DNA of 64,000 nt, taken from the NCBI GenBank assembly GCA_963753285.1, contig CAVWBT010000001.1, positions 124,001 through 188,000 on the forward strand, in the 5' to 3' direction. The position numbers and the translations under genes are program-made. Below the pieces are notes generated by a model. The model was not told where the DNA came from, ran no database searches, and saw only the letters and a list, made by a program, of their open reading frames with translations. Of this stretch, positions 8,445-17,490 are shown piece after piece; position 1 is the first letter of the stretch, and the number at the start of each line of letters is the position of its first letter. The DNA comes from JAHEDH01 sp963753285 (GTDB lineage: Bacteria; Actinomycetota; Acidimicrobiia; Spongiisociales; ZC4RG35).

Positions 8445-9467
8445 TTATCTGGATTGGTCGGCGTTCAGCTGGCGATAGACGACGTCGGAGAGCCGGCGTT
8501 TCAACGCCCTGATGGCCTCTTTGTTGGTTTTGCCTTCTGCGAGTTTCCGCTCGTAGAACACTCGGCCCTTGGTGTCGGGTTGGCGGAGCTGGCAGATGGC
8601 GATCAGATGCAACGCATGGTTGAGCATCCGGTTGCCTTTCGGGTTGAGCCGATGCCGTTTCCTCCCACCGGAGGACGCTTCGATGGGTGCGGTCCCGTTG
8701 TAGGCGGCGTAGTGGTGTTTGGTCGGGAACCGGGTGATGTCTCCGGTGTATCCGATCAGTAGGCCGGCGACGACCGGGCCGACACCGTATATGTCGGTGA
8801 GGCCGGTGCCGGAGGCTTCCACCGCCACGGCGAGACGCTCTCGAGATGCCTTCTTCTCCTTCTCCAGGCGCCGCACTTCGGCGAGGTGTTGGTGGGCGAT
8901 GCGTTTGCGTTCTGTCTCCACCATGGTCTTGGGTCGGATCCGCCGCAGCATCCGTGATGCTTTGTGAGACGAGAGCTCTCCGCTCATTCCCCCAGGTAGC
9001 AGCACCGCCAACACCGCATGCAGTCTCGACGCCGCCTGGGTCTTCAAACTGGAGAGCTGTTTGTGGCGTCCAGCGAGCATCCGGAGCACCGCAACATGAT
9101 CTTCGACGGTGACTTGCCGCAACCCGTTCTGGTGCAGTGCGACGATCGCCACCGAACGAGCATCATTGGCGTCGTTCTTCTGTGACCTCCTCGAGTCGAG
9201 GACACGAGCCCGAGAGGCCAGAGTCGAAGGCACGTCGACGACATGCTCTCCAGCAGCGACCAGCTGTTGGGCCAGCAGGTAGCCGTGGCCGTTCGCCGAC
9301 TCGACCGCCCAGCGGCGTTCACCGAACCGTTCCGCCCAAGCCAACAACTCCGAGAGTTGGCGTTTACTTGCCCGGACCTCGATTTCGGCGACAGGCTGAT
9401 CGTCTCCGTTCATAGCCGCAGCCGCATGAGAACCCTTGTGAGGGTCGATACCGATAACCACCGACAT
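8445..9467 (-). CDS. IS110-family transposase, complete
   Basis: The 340-residue protein is full length for the family. The N-terminal DEDD domain begins VVIGIDPHKGSH, with the expected acidic residues following in VESANGHG and QKNDANDARSVA. The C-terminal transposase_20 domain contains GVGPVVAGLLIGYTGDITRF and YAAYNGTAPIEASSGGRKRH with a Ser in the active-site region. IS110 enzymes use an RNA-guided recombination mechanism in which a bridge RNA comes from the non-coding end. The roughly 285 bases upstream of the start (9468-9753) are gene-free and are where such an RNA would be expected. No frame break is visible, so it may be active. Confidence 0.93.
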   Translation of the reverse strand: MSVVIGIDPHKGSHAAAAMNGDDQPVAEIEVRASKRQLSELLAWAERFGERRWAVESANGHGYLLAQQLVAAGEHVVDVPSTLASRARVLDSRRSQKNDANDARSVAIVALHQNGLRQVTVEDHVAVLRMLAGRHKQLSSLKTQAASRLHAVLAVLLPGGMSGELSSHKASRMLRRIRPKTMVETERKRIAHQHLAEVRRLEKEKKASRERLAVAVEASGTGLTDIYGVGPVVAGLLIGYTGDITRFPTKHHYAAYNGTAPIEASSGGRKRHRLNPKGNRMLNHALHLIAICQLRQPDTKGRVFYERKLAEGKTNKEAIRALKRRLSDVVYRQLNADQSR

Positions 9468-9753
9468 GATCCACCTCCAGTTCGCTCTTGGGGGTCGGTG
9501 TGAGGGTGGAGGGCACTCCTGATAAGGATCCGCGTGCTACGCCTGTTTCGAGCCACACCACCCACCAGAACCCCAGGCGGATACAGCAGCTCGTTCGAAA
9601 GCCAACCCGCAAAGGGTGGCAGGCACTTAGAGAGCCAGACCCGACCGGGGCTCTAGCAACGCTACGGAACCAACCTCCGCAGCACCCCCACATCACTATC
9701 AGGCACCTATGCGGTCGTGCGCTTGACCCACTGCGACCACTGAAAGCGGTCGG

Positions 9754-11616
9754 CTATCTGGAACGCACCACCCGCCGTTGCCGGACCACAGCACCGTTAT
9801 ACCCGACCACTTCCAACTGTTCTCCGAACCTTGGCAGCGGCAACGTCAGCGGCGCGTCGTCAGACACGGGCACGGTCCCTGCAACCGGACGCCCATCGGC
9901 GTACACGTCTACCGACGTCAAACCCTTCGACGCAATAACGATCGAACCGCCCGCGACGGCCACTGAAAGCGTTGTCTTCGGTGTGCCGGCGAGGAGCCGG
10001 CCGCACATGTCGAGCAGGTCGGCGTTGCCGTTGAGGAGGTCGTTACGGGTCAACGTGTAGCGGCGATGCCCGGCCACGCCAACATCCTCGATCGGCAGCC
10101 CGGCCGAGGCACCCACCCTTGTTGCCCGGCGGATCGACACGGTGAACCCAACACCGCCTGACAGAACCGGAACGTGGACGGGAGTGCCGACGGTCAACGC
10201 TGCCAGCGTCTCTGCGTTCCACACGTTCGCTCCCCCAGCGCCTGTCGCCTCACCGACAGTGATAAGGGTACCCACCTGGTTGTCGACGAACCCAGCTGCG
10301 AACAGGTCACCTGCCGAATACGTCGTCGAGTCGACCACGGCTATGACAGGGCCGCCGTAGGTCTGCCCGATGTCGTTGCAACGTTCCTCAGCGGTGATCG
10401 CCAACGCCTGCGAATACAGCTCACCGGTCGCCAACGCCGCCTGGAGGCTCGAGCTCCACCGGCCCAGGATGTTCTCGTTCTGACGTGCCTTCGCCATCGC
10501 CACGGTCATGTCGGTGGCCAGCAGCGAGAACCTGACCGGTTCGATCCGGTTCGGAGTGAACAGCTGCAGCAGGCGTTCCGCCGCCCAGATCAACCCGCCC
10601 GGGTTGGCGCGAAGATCGACGACAAGCCCTTCGGTGGGAAGCTGGGCGACGATCGCAGCGACCTCGTCGACGAAAGCGTCATCGTCGTCGACGTCGAAAC
10701 TCCACAACCGCAGGTATCCGATGTCGCCTGAGCTCGTCGTCCGGATGTGACCTGACACGCTGTCCGCGAACCGGCCGGTCACGTCCCCTCGCGCGTTGAG
10801 CCTGATGGGAACAGACGCGAGATCCGGTTCGGAACGCCACAAGGCCGAGTTGAACATGAGCTTTTTTGCCCGTCGGACAACCGCGGCGGTCGGGTTGACC
10901 GCCACCGCAGCGGCTGCCCCAGTCGCTGGGGTGACTGAAGTCGGACCGCTCAACGGGTCGATGACCGCCCACGGGATCCGCACCTCCCGTTCTGTGCCGT
11001 CGCCGGCCCAATATCCAACTGTTACCCACTGTTCGATTGGGGCTGGTTCGAACCGCAACGCCCGGAACGTGAGAGACTCGACGGCCCGTGCCTGGCCACT
11101 GTCAGGTCGGCCGGCGATCTCCAACCGGGCCCGTTCCCTGACAGCCGCAGCGATCGGTGCTCCGTTCCAGGACACCAACTCGACACCCGCAGTGAACTGC
11201 GGGTCGTCAACGAACCCTTCGGCAACCTTCGACACGACGAAGCGGGGCCGGTCATCCTGTCCGTATTGTTCGATGAGGAACGGCAGCCGAGCCACCTTGC
11301 CTGCCAGTGACGACGGACCGATGTACAGGGTGTGGGCGTCGCGGAGGGACCGGACGATTTCGCCGAGTTCTCGTCGAAATGCGGCGTCGTCGAGGGATGG
11401 GAGCCGCTGGCCAAGCCGGCGGAGCTGTTGCACCGGGTCGATTCCGTACATGGCCCGTTTCAAAGGCATGTGGGCGTAGACACCCTCGAGCAGCCGGATG
11501 AACGTGTCAACGGTCCGCCCCGCATCCTCGATGTCGAAGGCGGGAGCTACGGCTGCAGCCGGGTCGGCTGTTTCGCCGGTACGGGCCTTGCGGGCTTCGA
11601 CCTTGCTACGAGTCAT
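9754..11616 (-). CDS. S41-family peptidase, third gene of the UDG-like operon
   Basis: The protein is 620 residues from ATG 11616, overlapping the amidohydrolase stop by 11 bases. Residues about 30-150 form an N-terminal helical domain (FIRLLEGVYAHMPL). The S41 (C-terminal-processing/tricorn-like) core follows with DIGYLRLWSFDV, the oxyanion block VVDLRANPGGLIWAAERLL, and the nucleophile region VVDSTTYSAGDLFAAGF, in which the Ser of YSAGD is the expected catalytic residue. A beta-rich C-terminus follows. No signal peptide is visible, so it probably acts in the cytoplasm. Coupled translation with the two upstream genes implies a shared pathway or complex. The substrate is unknown. Confidence 0.8.
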   Translation of the reverse strand: MTRSKVEARKARTGETADPAAAVAPAFDIEDAGRTVDTFIRLLEGVYAHMPLKRAMYGIDPVQQLRRLGQRLPSLDDAAFRRELGEIVRSLRDAHTLYIGPSSLAGKVARLPFLIEQYGQDDRPRFVVSKVAEGFVDDPQFTAGVELVSWNGAPIAAAVRERARLEIAGRPDSGQARAVESLTFRALRFEPAPIEQWVTVGYWAGDGTEREVRIPWAVIDPLSGPTSVTPATGAAAAVAVNPTAAVVRRAKKLMFNSALWRSEPDLASVPIRLNARGDVTGRFADSVSGHIRTTSSGDIGYLRLWSFDVDDDDAFVDEVAAIVAQLPTEGLVVDLRANPGGLIWAAERLLQLFTPNRIEPVRFSLLATDMTVAMAKARQNENILGRWSSSLQAALATGELYSQALAITAEERCNDIGQTYGGPVIAVVDSTTYSAGDLFAAGFVDNQVGTLITVGEATGAGGANVWNAETLAALTVGTPVHVPVLSGGVGFTVSIRRATRVGASAGLPIEDVGVAGHRRYTLTRNDLLNGNADLLDMCGRLLAGTPKTTLSVAVAGGSIVIASKGLTSVDVYADGRPVAGTVPVSDDAPLTLPLPRFGEQLEVVGYNGAVVRQRRVVRSR

Positions 11617-13237
11617 CGTTGTCCTCGAACAGTCCCGCCGCCCGGGCAAGCACCCCACCGTCGAACCCGTCCGCCGGCAGAGACCGACGCCACGACGAGT
11701 CATGGGTAAGAGATGGTGGTTTGGTCATCGTGAACTCAACTCCCGGGGGAGGTGGGCCTGCGGCGGCGTAGGCGCTTCCAGGCATGTCCGGTTCCAGCAC
11801 GAGCATGGTTCGCAGGGTGCCGGACAGTCCATCGACGTCGTTGTCCCTGACAGCTTCGCTGAGCTCGAGATGAGCCTGGTCGATTGCCTTCCGTGGGTTG
11901 GCCACAACCGTGGTGAGCTCTTCGACGACCTTGGTCCACGTCCACCGTTTCCGTTCCGTCGGGTCGTCCTGGGTCGGCGGTTGCTGCAACGGCACATGCC
12001 TGGATTCACCGGCGACCGCAACAGCGGTGGTGGATCCGACACCTGCCCGACGCATCAGGTCGCGAGTGCCGTACACGGCCCGGCCGTCGCAGATGACCAG
12101 TTGGACGTCTGTTTCGCGGGCGAGGACCAGGTTGGTCCACGGATCCGCATGCCGGCGTGTGATCACGACCCCGTCGCCGGCTGCGGCCGGTTCGAGCCGG
12201 CCGACCTGAACTCCCCACGCCTCGGAAATGAGGTCCCCGGGCGCGGCTGTGACCATGACAGCCAGGTCACGATCGGTGAGACCAAGCCCTTCCTGACGGT
12301 TCCACACCCATGCCACTTTCAGTTCGCCGAGCAGGTTCTTCGACCCGGACGGCCCCCAATCCGAACCCAACGCAACCCTGATTCCGTGTGCGAGTGCGTC
12401 GACGACACGGGTGGTCTGCCCGTACAGCCACAGGTTCGAGAACGGTGACCACACAACCCCGCCCGGTGTGTCATTGTCCACCGCTGCTTCCGAAGCCCAC
12501 CGGGCAAAGCCCTGCTCGTCGACTGCTGTGCAGTGGACGGCGATCAGCCTGCTTTGAAGACAGCCAGCCCCGGCGACGTCGTCGAACTCGCCTGAGACAC
12601 GACTATCGAAGCGTCCTTCCGCCAAGTGGTAGATGAACGATGCTTTACCGTCACGCATGAGCGCGGCCCGTCGGGTGAGCTCGGCTGGGTCCAATGTCAT
12701 GACAGATGTCCTGACACGGTCAGCGCCAAAGTCGTCGTCGATGTTGCGGATCAGTTTGTTCACCGGGCTCCGGTTCCCTGCCGGCCAGCCCTGTATCGCC
12801 GTCGTACCACCGGCCAGGGCCCGTACCTGCACGTACGCCATCAACGCTTCCGGTGCCCCTTTCAGGTACGCGTACGCCGGCCAGCTCACCTGTTCCTTGT
12901 ACGTGTCCGCCCCCGGCCACAGGTCGCGGTGCAGCCACGGTGTGGTTCGGGACTCGGACCGCCACAGCCCCAATGCGTTGTACCCCAGATGCGAATGGAG
13001 ATCGACGAGGCCCGGGTAAATGTATGCGTCGCCAACGTCGACGTGGACGAAACCTGGTGTCGCCGGCGCCCTCCGCGCCTTCACATGCTCGACAACGCCT
13101 CGAGGAACGCCAGCCGGTGCCACGGCTTCGTCATCGATCGAAAACCCGACCCGCCCTTCGAATACCCGGTCGGGGTCGTTACGTGCGACCGCTGCGACCC
13201 GGCCTGACAGCTCCAACATCACCTTGATCCGAGCCAT
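11606..13237 (-). CDS. Amidohydrolase-superfamily protein, second gene of the UDG-like operon
   Basis: The 543-residue protein has an amidohydrolase TIM-barrel. IYPGLVDLHSHLGYN carries the metal-binding HxH. LIAVHCTAVDEQG supplies a later metal His, and RVALGSDWGPSGSKNLLGEL supplies the Asp. An N-terminal and a post-barrel beta part (VQLVICDGRAVYG) match the composite domain seen in imidazolonepropionase and triazine-hydrolase relatives. The last about 130 residues are a helical extension not typical of the family. Likely chemistry is metal-dependent hydrolysis of a C-N bond in a small cyclic molecule; the substrate is unknown. It starts 25 bases after the UDG-like gene and overlaps the S41 gene. 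Confidence 0.82.
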   Translation of the reverse strand: MARIKVMLELSGRVAAVARNDPDRVFEGRVGFSIDDEAVAPAGVPRGVVEHVKARRAPATPGFVHVDVGDAYIYPGLVDLHSHLGYNALGLWRSESRTTPWLHRDLWPGADTYKEQVSWPAYAYLKGAPEALMAYVQVRALAGGTTAIQGWPAGNRSPVNKLIRNIDDDFGADRVRTSVMTLDPAELTRRAALMRDGKASFIYHLAEGRFDSRVSGEFDDVAGAGCLQSRLIAVHCTAVDEQGFARWASEAAVDNDTPGGVVWSPFSNLWLYGQTTRVVDALAHGIRVALGSDWGPSGSKNLLGELKVAWVWNRQEGLGLTDRDLAVMVTAAPGDLISEAWGVQVGRLEPAAAGDGVVITRRHADPWTNLVLARETDVQLVICDGRAVYGTRDLMRRAGVGSTTAVAVAGESRHVPLQQPPTQDDPTERKRWTWTKVVEELTTVVANPRKAIDQAHLELSEAVRDNDVDGLSGTLRTMLVLEPDMPGSAYAAAGPPPPGVEFTMTKPPSLTHDSSWRRSLPADGFDGGVLARAAGLFEDNDDS

Positions 13238-13262
13238 TCGTCCCAACCTGAAGCTGCCTTGG

Positions 13263-15053
13263 TCACAGTGAGCTCAACAGGTCCACTGCGGCCGTTTCAG
13301 CAGCGTTCAAGGGTTCGGGTTGAAGGTTTGAAGCCCAGCCCGGCATGCGGATCTTGAAGTAGTCGAAGGACACTTTCCCGTCGAGGTCAGCCTGGGCGGC
13401 CCGGTCTCCGCTGGTGGCCTGCCATCGGAGCGTCCCGAACGGCAGATCCTTGCGGGGAATCTGTTCTCGTTCCCCGTGGAAGTCAAAGGTCGGGTTGGTC
13501 ACGTCCTTGTCGTAGGTCAACCCGGACAGAGTGTCGAGCGCTGCCCGCCAACTCGTCGCATACCCGGACTGGCGGGGTCCCTTCATCTCGACGACTGGCA
13601 CACCAGTAGGTGTCACATGGTCAGTCAGCCGGTGAGCGAGCGGACCGCACACGACCAGCACCGTCGGGTCGGCCCGGCGGATGATCTCCCGGTACAGGGC
13701 TCGAACAGATGGATGGTCGACCACTGTTCGGACAGTCGCCTGGTCGTCTTCGAGGGTGTCGACCGGGAGCACCCGGATGATTGCGTACCGGTCGGTGACA
13801 CCTGCAGCGGTGAGGAACGCCTGCAATCGTTGGCCGCCCTGGCCGGTCGCCGCCCGCATGATGAACAAGTCGTCATGGGATTCCTGGTCGGCGAGGACAA
13901 GCAGAGAGGGGTTGTTGAGCCGGCCCCGGTAGATCGGCCCGTACCCCAACGATGGTGCACACTTGAGGCCGAGGGTAGTGAAGTCGGGCCATGCGAACCC
14001 AGACGTGCCGCCGGACATGAGCCGTGCCATCGACGCTGTCGGCCCCTTGTCGAAATCTCTCCCGACCCGAGGTGGCTCCCAGGCCCGGTCCCCTTCAGGT
14101 GCGGAGTATCCGTCGATGGTGCCGGTGTTCGACCCCGAGTAAGACACGTTGTCGCCGTCGTTGTTGTACGACCCGTTGGCAGAGAACAGTTGGATGGACA
14201 GTTGCCCGTCCCGCCGGTTTGACGAGGTGGCGCCCCGACCGAGCCGCCATGGCACTCCGAACGGAAAGTCACGGAACGGGATCGGCGTCGCCCCGTACGT
14301 GTACGAGCTCGCAGGCGCTCGGGTCATGCCAGGGTCGGGCGGTAGCCAACCCGGATGGTCGGCCGCCCAGGTTTCCACCTGTGCAATCGCCGCCATGAAG
14401 CTGGCTTTGATCTTCGTGACCGCCCCACCCTTGGTGGCACCGCCCGGATGAAGCACACCGACCATACGCAGGTTGGGCGAGATGACGGTTGCGTCGGCGT
14501 CGTCGAGATGGTCGGGGTCGGCGGTGCCGCCATGTGACTGCACCCACGACGCGAGTGACTCCTTGGCGGCCGCTCCAACGGCGACCGCCAGATGGACATC
14601 GTTGCGGGCGGTCACGTAGTCGAACAGTTCTCTCCGGTGCCGGGCGATCGGCGACCCGGGATGCTGAGCGAGGGTTGGAAGGATCCCGTTGTACTGACCG
14701 AAGATCGGATACACGAACGTGTTGAGAAACAGGTACGACCGATCGAACCCGAGATGAGCCAACAAGTGTTGCATCCGGGCACCAGTGCCGCCGGTGAACG
14801 ACCGGTGACTCAACGACTCATCCTGGGCGCCTTCCTGGCCGACGACAAGCACCCGGACCTGATTGTCGCCGAGCCGTCCCCGGTAGAACATCGGGCCGAA
14901 ATGCCACCGGTACTCTTCGTCACCGGTCAACGACAACCCCAGACCCCGATAGTTGGGCGCTTCTGCGAAGATCCTCAACCAGCTGCGGTTCTTTGGTGGG
15001 CCCGAGTCGAACTCCCATGGTGAACCGCGGTCCTGCCAGTACTCGTCCCACAT
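13263..15053 (-). CDS. Protein with two tandem uracil-DNA-glycosylase-like domains
   Basis: The protein is 596 residues from ATG 15053, with GAGGAGG eight bases upstream. Residues about 53-230 form a first UDG-like fold: RGRLGDNQVRVLVVGQEG, then FTGGTGARMQHLLAHLG and a late LHPGGA block in the place of the HPSP motif. Residues about 371-510 repeat it in diverged form: YRGRLNNPSLLVLADQE, GQGGQRLQAFL, and VLVVCGPLAHRL. Each copy is followed by a matching PFG.(P/L).W tail (263-270 and 538-544). Residues at the classical catalytic position are not the standard Asp/Asn set, so base excision is uncertain. It is the first gene of a three-gene operon. Confidence 0.72.
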   Translation of the reverse strand: MWDEYWQDRGSPWEFDSGPPKNRSWLRIFAEAPNYRGLGLSLTGDEEYRWHFGPMFYRGRLGDNQVRVLVVGQEGAQDESLSHRSFTGGTGARMQHLLAHLGFDRSYLFLNTFVYPIFGQYNGILPTLAQHPGSPIARHRRELFDYVTARNDVHLAVAVGAAAKESLASWVQSHGGTADPDHLDDADATVISPNLRMVGVLHPGGATKGGAVTKIKASFMAAIAQVETWAADHPGWLPPDPGMTRAPASSYTYGATPIPFRDFPFGVPWRLGRGATSSNRRDGQLSIQLFSANGSYNNDGDNVSYSGSNTGTIDGYSAPEGDRAWEPPRVGRDFDKGPTASMARLMSGGTSGFAWPDFTTLGLKCAPSLGYGPIYRGRLNNPSLLVLADQESHDDLFIMRAATGQGGQRLQAFLTAAGVTDRYAIIRVLPVDTLEDDQATVRTVVDHPSVRALYREIIRRADPTVLVVCGPLAHRLTDHVTPTGVPVVEMKGPRQSGYATSWRAALDTLSGLTYDKDVTNPTFDFHGEREQIPRKDLPFGTLRWQATSGDRAAQADLDGKVSFDYFKIRMPGWASNLQPEPLNAAETAAVDLLSSL

Positions 15054-15262
15054 CGTTTGATCCTCCTCGCAGGCCGGGACCATCCGGCCACCCACGATGG
15101 GTGTAGCCGTCCTGACCCGAACGGCTGTGCTTGAGAGCATGCGGTCAACAACAGCATGATGTCAAGCATCGAGTGGTTGAAGACCAGTCGTCCGCAAAGC
15201 CGGGCTGCGCACCCGACCGTCGGCCAACCTGGCGCATCGGTGCACTGTTGATGCTGCCGCCG

Positions 15263-15518
15263 CTCCGCCCTGGGATGGGGGTGACGGCAACGCAACTGAT
15301 TACCGGGCCAACCAATGCTCGACCGGATCGACCAGTACCCGCTGTCAGAGGACTCGGCGCTGTGGGGCAAGACGGTCACCGACGAACGGCACGCCCTGGT
15401 CGATGACGAAGCCGTCGCGCACTGATCAGCGAGTCGAGGACACGAACGCCCATTCCGTCGAGTGCTCGGGATCCGCACGTGTAGAGCGGCCCGGGGTGGT
15501 CGGACAAGCGTCGCCAGC
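15263..15518 (+). repeat. 256-bp direct repeat, copy 2, truncating cpaF
   Basis: This is the second copy of the segment at 536-791, with one mismatch. Its right end (15518) is the exact point where cpaF homology stops. On the other side lies the promoter region of the UDG-like operon (15054-15262). No target-site duplication is visible at the outer ends of the copies. Confidence 0.95.
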
Positions 15519-16324
15519 ACGACCTTCACGAGGTCGCGGAGCGTGATCGCCCCGGAGCCGTCGAGACCTGGGGGTCTCGCTTCGTAGTACGAACCGTGGA
15601 CGAGGGGCACGTGCAACTCGCGCACTTCCTCGCAGCAACGGATGCAGTGCGAGGTGGGGGCTGCGTTCATGAGCGCAGCCAGAAGCGACGTTTTTCCCGC
15701 CCCCGGCTGACCGGAGATCACGATGCTGGACGTGGTTTGCATCACGTGCTTGAGGAACGACGCAGCGGCCGACGAAATCGAGTCGAATTCGACGAGCGAC
15801 CCGAGGGTCTCTTTTCGAAGGGCATAGCGACGCACCGTCACGGACGTCTGGTCGGCGATCGGCGGGATGACCGCAGTCAGACGAGCAGAGTTGTCCAGAA
15901 CGCGCGCCTGCACGATCGGGTTGGCAGCGTCCAGTCGGCGGTCTGATCGGGCGAGGAGGCGGTCGATGACGTGCTTGTTCTCTTCGGCCGTGGTCGGCTC
16001 GTCGAGGCTGCGCAGACGGCCGGTCCCGTCGATGTACGTGACTCTGGCGCCTTCGATGAAGATCTCCTCGATGTCGGGGCGCTGGAGCAGATCGGTCAAC
16101 GGCCCGTACTCGGCGAGCGACCTGGTGACTCGAGCGATCATCTCGCCGGGGTTGCCGAGTGTTCGCTCGTCACCGATGTGGGCGCGGCGCTGGTACTCCT
16201 CCACCGATCTCGTGACCACCTGCCTGATCGAGTCGACATCGGCGTCGGCGTCGAGGCGCTGCTCCTCGACGAGTTGCAACGCCCGGCGGCGGATGTCGAG
16301 ATAGGCGTTGCCGCGCTCACTCAT
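15519..16324 (-). pseudogene. cpaF: CpaF/TadA secretion ATPase, truncated by the island
   Basis: The frame starts at ATG 16324, overlapping the cpaE stop by 4 bases. It encodes the CpaF N-terminal helical part, the N-domain (LQRPDIEEIFIEGARVTYID), the Walker A loop (SGQPGAGKTSLLAAL) and the sequence up to ITLRDLVKVVLA. Family members then continue with MRPD..VVGEVRG (Walker B) and a His box. Here the sequence enters the 256-bp repeat and those parts are missing. About 268 of an expected 400 or more codons remain. Without Walker B the ATPase that powers Flp pilus assembly cannot work. An open frame continues across the repeat to 14975, but that extension has no family similarity. Confidence 0.88.
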
Positions 16325-17490
16325 GCTGCGACCTCGGGCACGAAGCGGTCGACCCACCGGTCGAGAGCCTTCCGGAATCGTCCCTTGCCGACCAGGGTGC
16401 CGTCCCATGCGGCCCGTTCGACGACATCGTCGCTCGGAATGAAGCCGAACGACGCGGGCTGGTAGGTGCGCGTGATCTCTTCGACCAGTTCGCCGCGACG
16501 AAACTGATCCCTCGGGGCTCGATTGATCAGCACGTCGATTGGCGCGCCACCGGTCAGCCGGTCTGCGTCGGCGAGCCATCGCAACGTGCGGGCCACCCCG
16601 ACCGGTGATGGCAGTCCGACGGCGATGACACGGTCGGCGATCTCGACGAGCCGACGGGAAACGCCGAACCGTTCGTTCGATGCACCGAAGCCGAGGGTCT
16701 CGATGTGGCTTCCGACGTTGACCACGACATGATCGAACAGGCTCGACAACTCGGCGATCAGGTCGGCGACCTGGTTGGGCCGGACCTCTGACCAGTCGGT
16801 GACGTTCGGCAGCCCTGGAATCACAGCGATCGAGTCCACCAGGTGCATGACACCGGTGACCGGCCCGGTTCGATGCTCGAGGACGTCGATGGCCGTGCGG
16901 ATGTTGGGGTGGATCGGAAGTCCAAGACGTTGTGCGATGCTCGGATTCGTCTCGTCGCCGTCGATGAGAACCACCCGTCTTCCGGCTTCGCCCAGTCGTG
17001 CCGCGATGCCGATCGCCACCTCGGTCGTCCCGGTACCGCCGGCAGGTCCACCGATGGCGAACACGGCTTGCATGCGGCGCTCGGGCACTTCCGGAACCGG
17101 CTCCTGTCGGACGGACTCGGCAAGCGTCGCGGTGACGACCGTCTGCGCGACTCGTCCGATCACCCTGAGGAACTCGTCGGGGTGCGCGCCGGCCTCCACC
17201 ACATCTGCGACACCACACTCGAGCAGGCGATCCTTTCCGTCCGCGAACTCGGCCGGGTCGTAGACGCCGACGACCTCACGACCGCTGGCCTTGATCAACT
17301 CGACGAGCCGAGGTGTGAGAAACGAGCAGATGTCGTCGATGAGCAGGACGTCGAATGTCTCGCCGAAGAGGTCCTCGGGGCCCATCGCGGTGACCCGAAC
17401 TCGAGCGCCTCCGTGATCGGCGAGGAATCGGTGCAGGTCATCGGACCAGCCCCTGGCGGAGAGCGCGAGCGCAAGCTCGGTTTCGGTCAT
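16321..17490 (-). CDS. cpaE: CpaE/TadZ-like pilus localisation ATPase
   Basis: The 389-residue protein has an N-terminal receiver-like domain (about 1-115, with DVLLIDDICSFLTP and VVGVYDPAEF). A MinD/ParA-type P-loop domain follows (FAIGGPAGGTGTTEVAIGIA, then VVLIDGDETNPSIAQRLGL). The deviant Walker A (GPAGGTGTTE) is typical of CpaE/TadZ relatives. In Tad systems this protein positions the pilus machine at the cell pole or membrane. It overlaps cpaB upstream (start 17490, cpaB stop 17487) and the cpaF remnant downstream, each by 4 bases. It is intact but has probably lost its partner. Confidence 0.85.
   Translation of the reverse strand: MTETELALALSARGWSDDLHRFLADHGGARVRVTAMGPEDLFGETFDVLLIDDICSFLTPRLVELIKASGREVVGVYDPAEFADGKDRLLECGVADVVEAGAHPDEFLRVIGRVAQTVVTATLAESVRQEPVPEVPERRMQAVFAIGGPAGGTGTTEVAIGIAARLGEAGRRVVLIDGDETNPSIAQRLGLPIHPNIRTAIDVLEHRTGPVTGVMHLVDSIAVIPGLPNVTDWSEVRPNQVADLIAELSSLFDHVVVNVGSHIETLGFGASNERFGVSRRLVEIADRVIAVGLPSPVGVARTLRWLADADRLTGGAPIDVLINRAPRDQFRRGELVEEITRTYQPASFGFIPSDDVVERAAWDGTLVGKGRFRKALDRWVDRFVPEVAA

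Noticed and set aside
1..15518. Island as a prophage
   Set aside because: No capsid, tail, terminase or phage replication genes are present.
14975..17218. A 747-codon frame that would fuse cpaE antisense, cpaF and the repeat
   Set aside because: Only 16324-15519 matches CpaF. The rest is read-through of the repeat or a shadow of cpaE.
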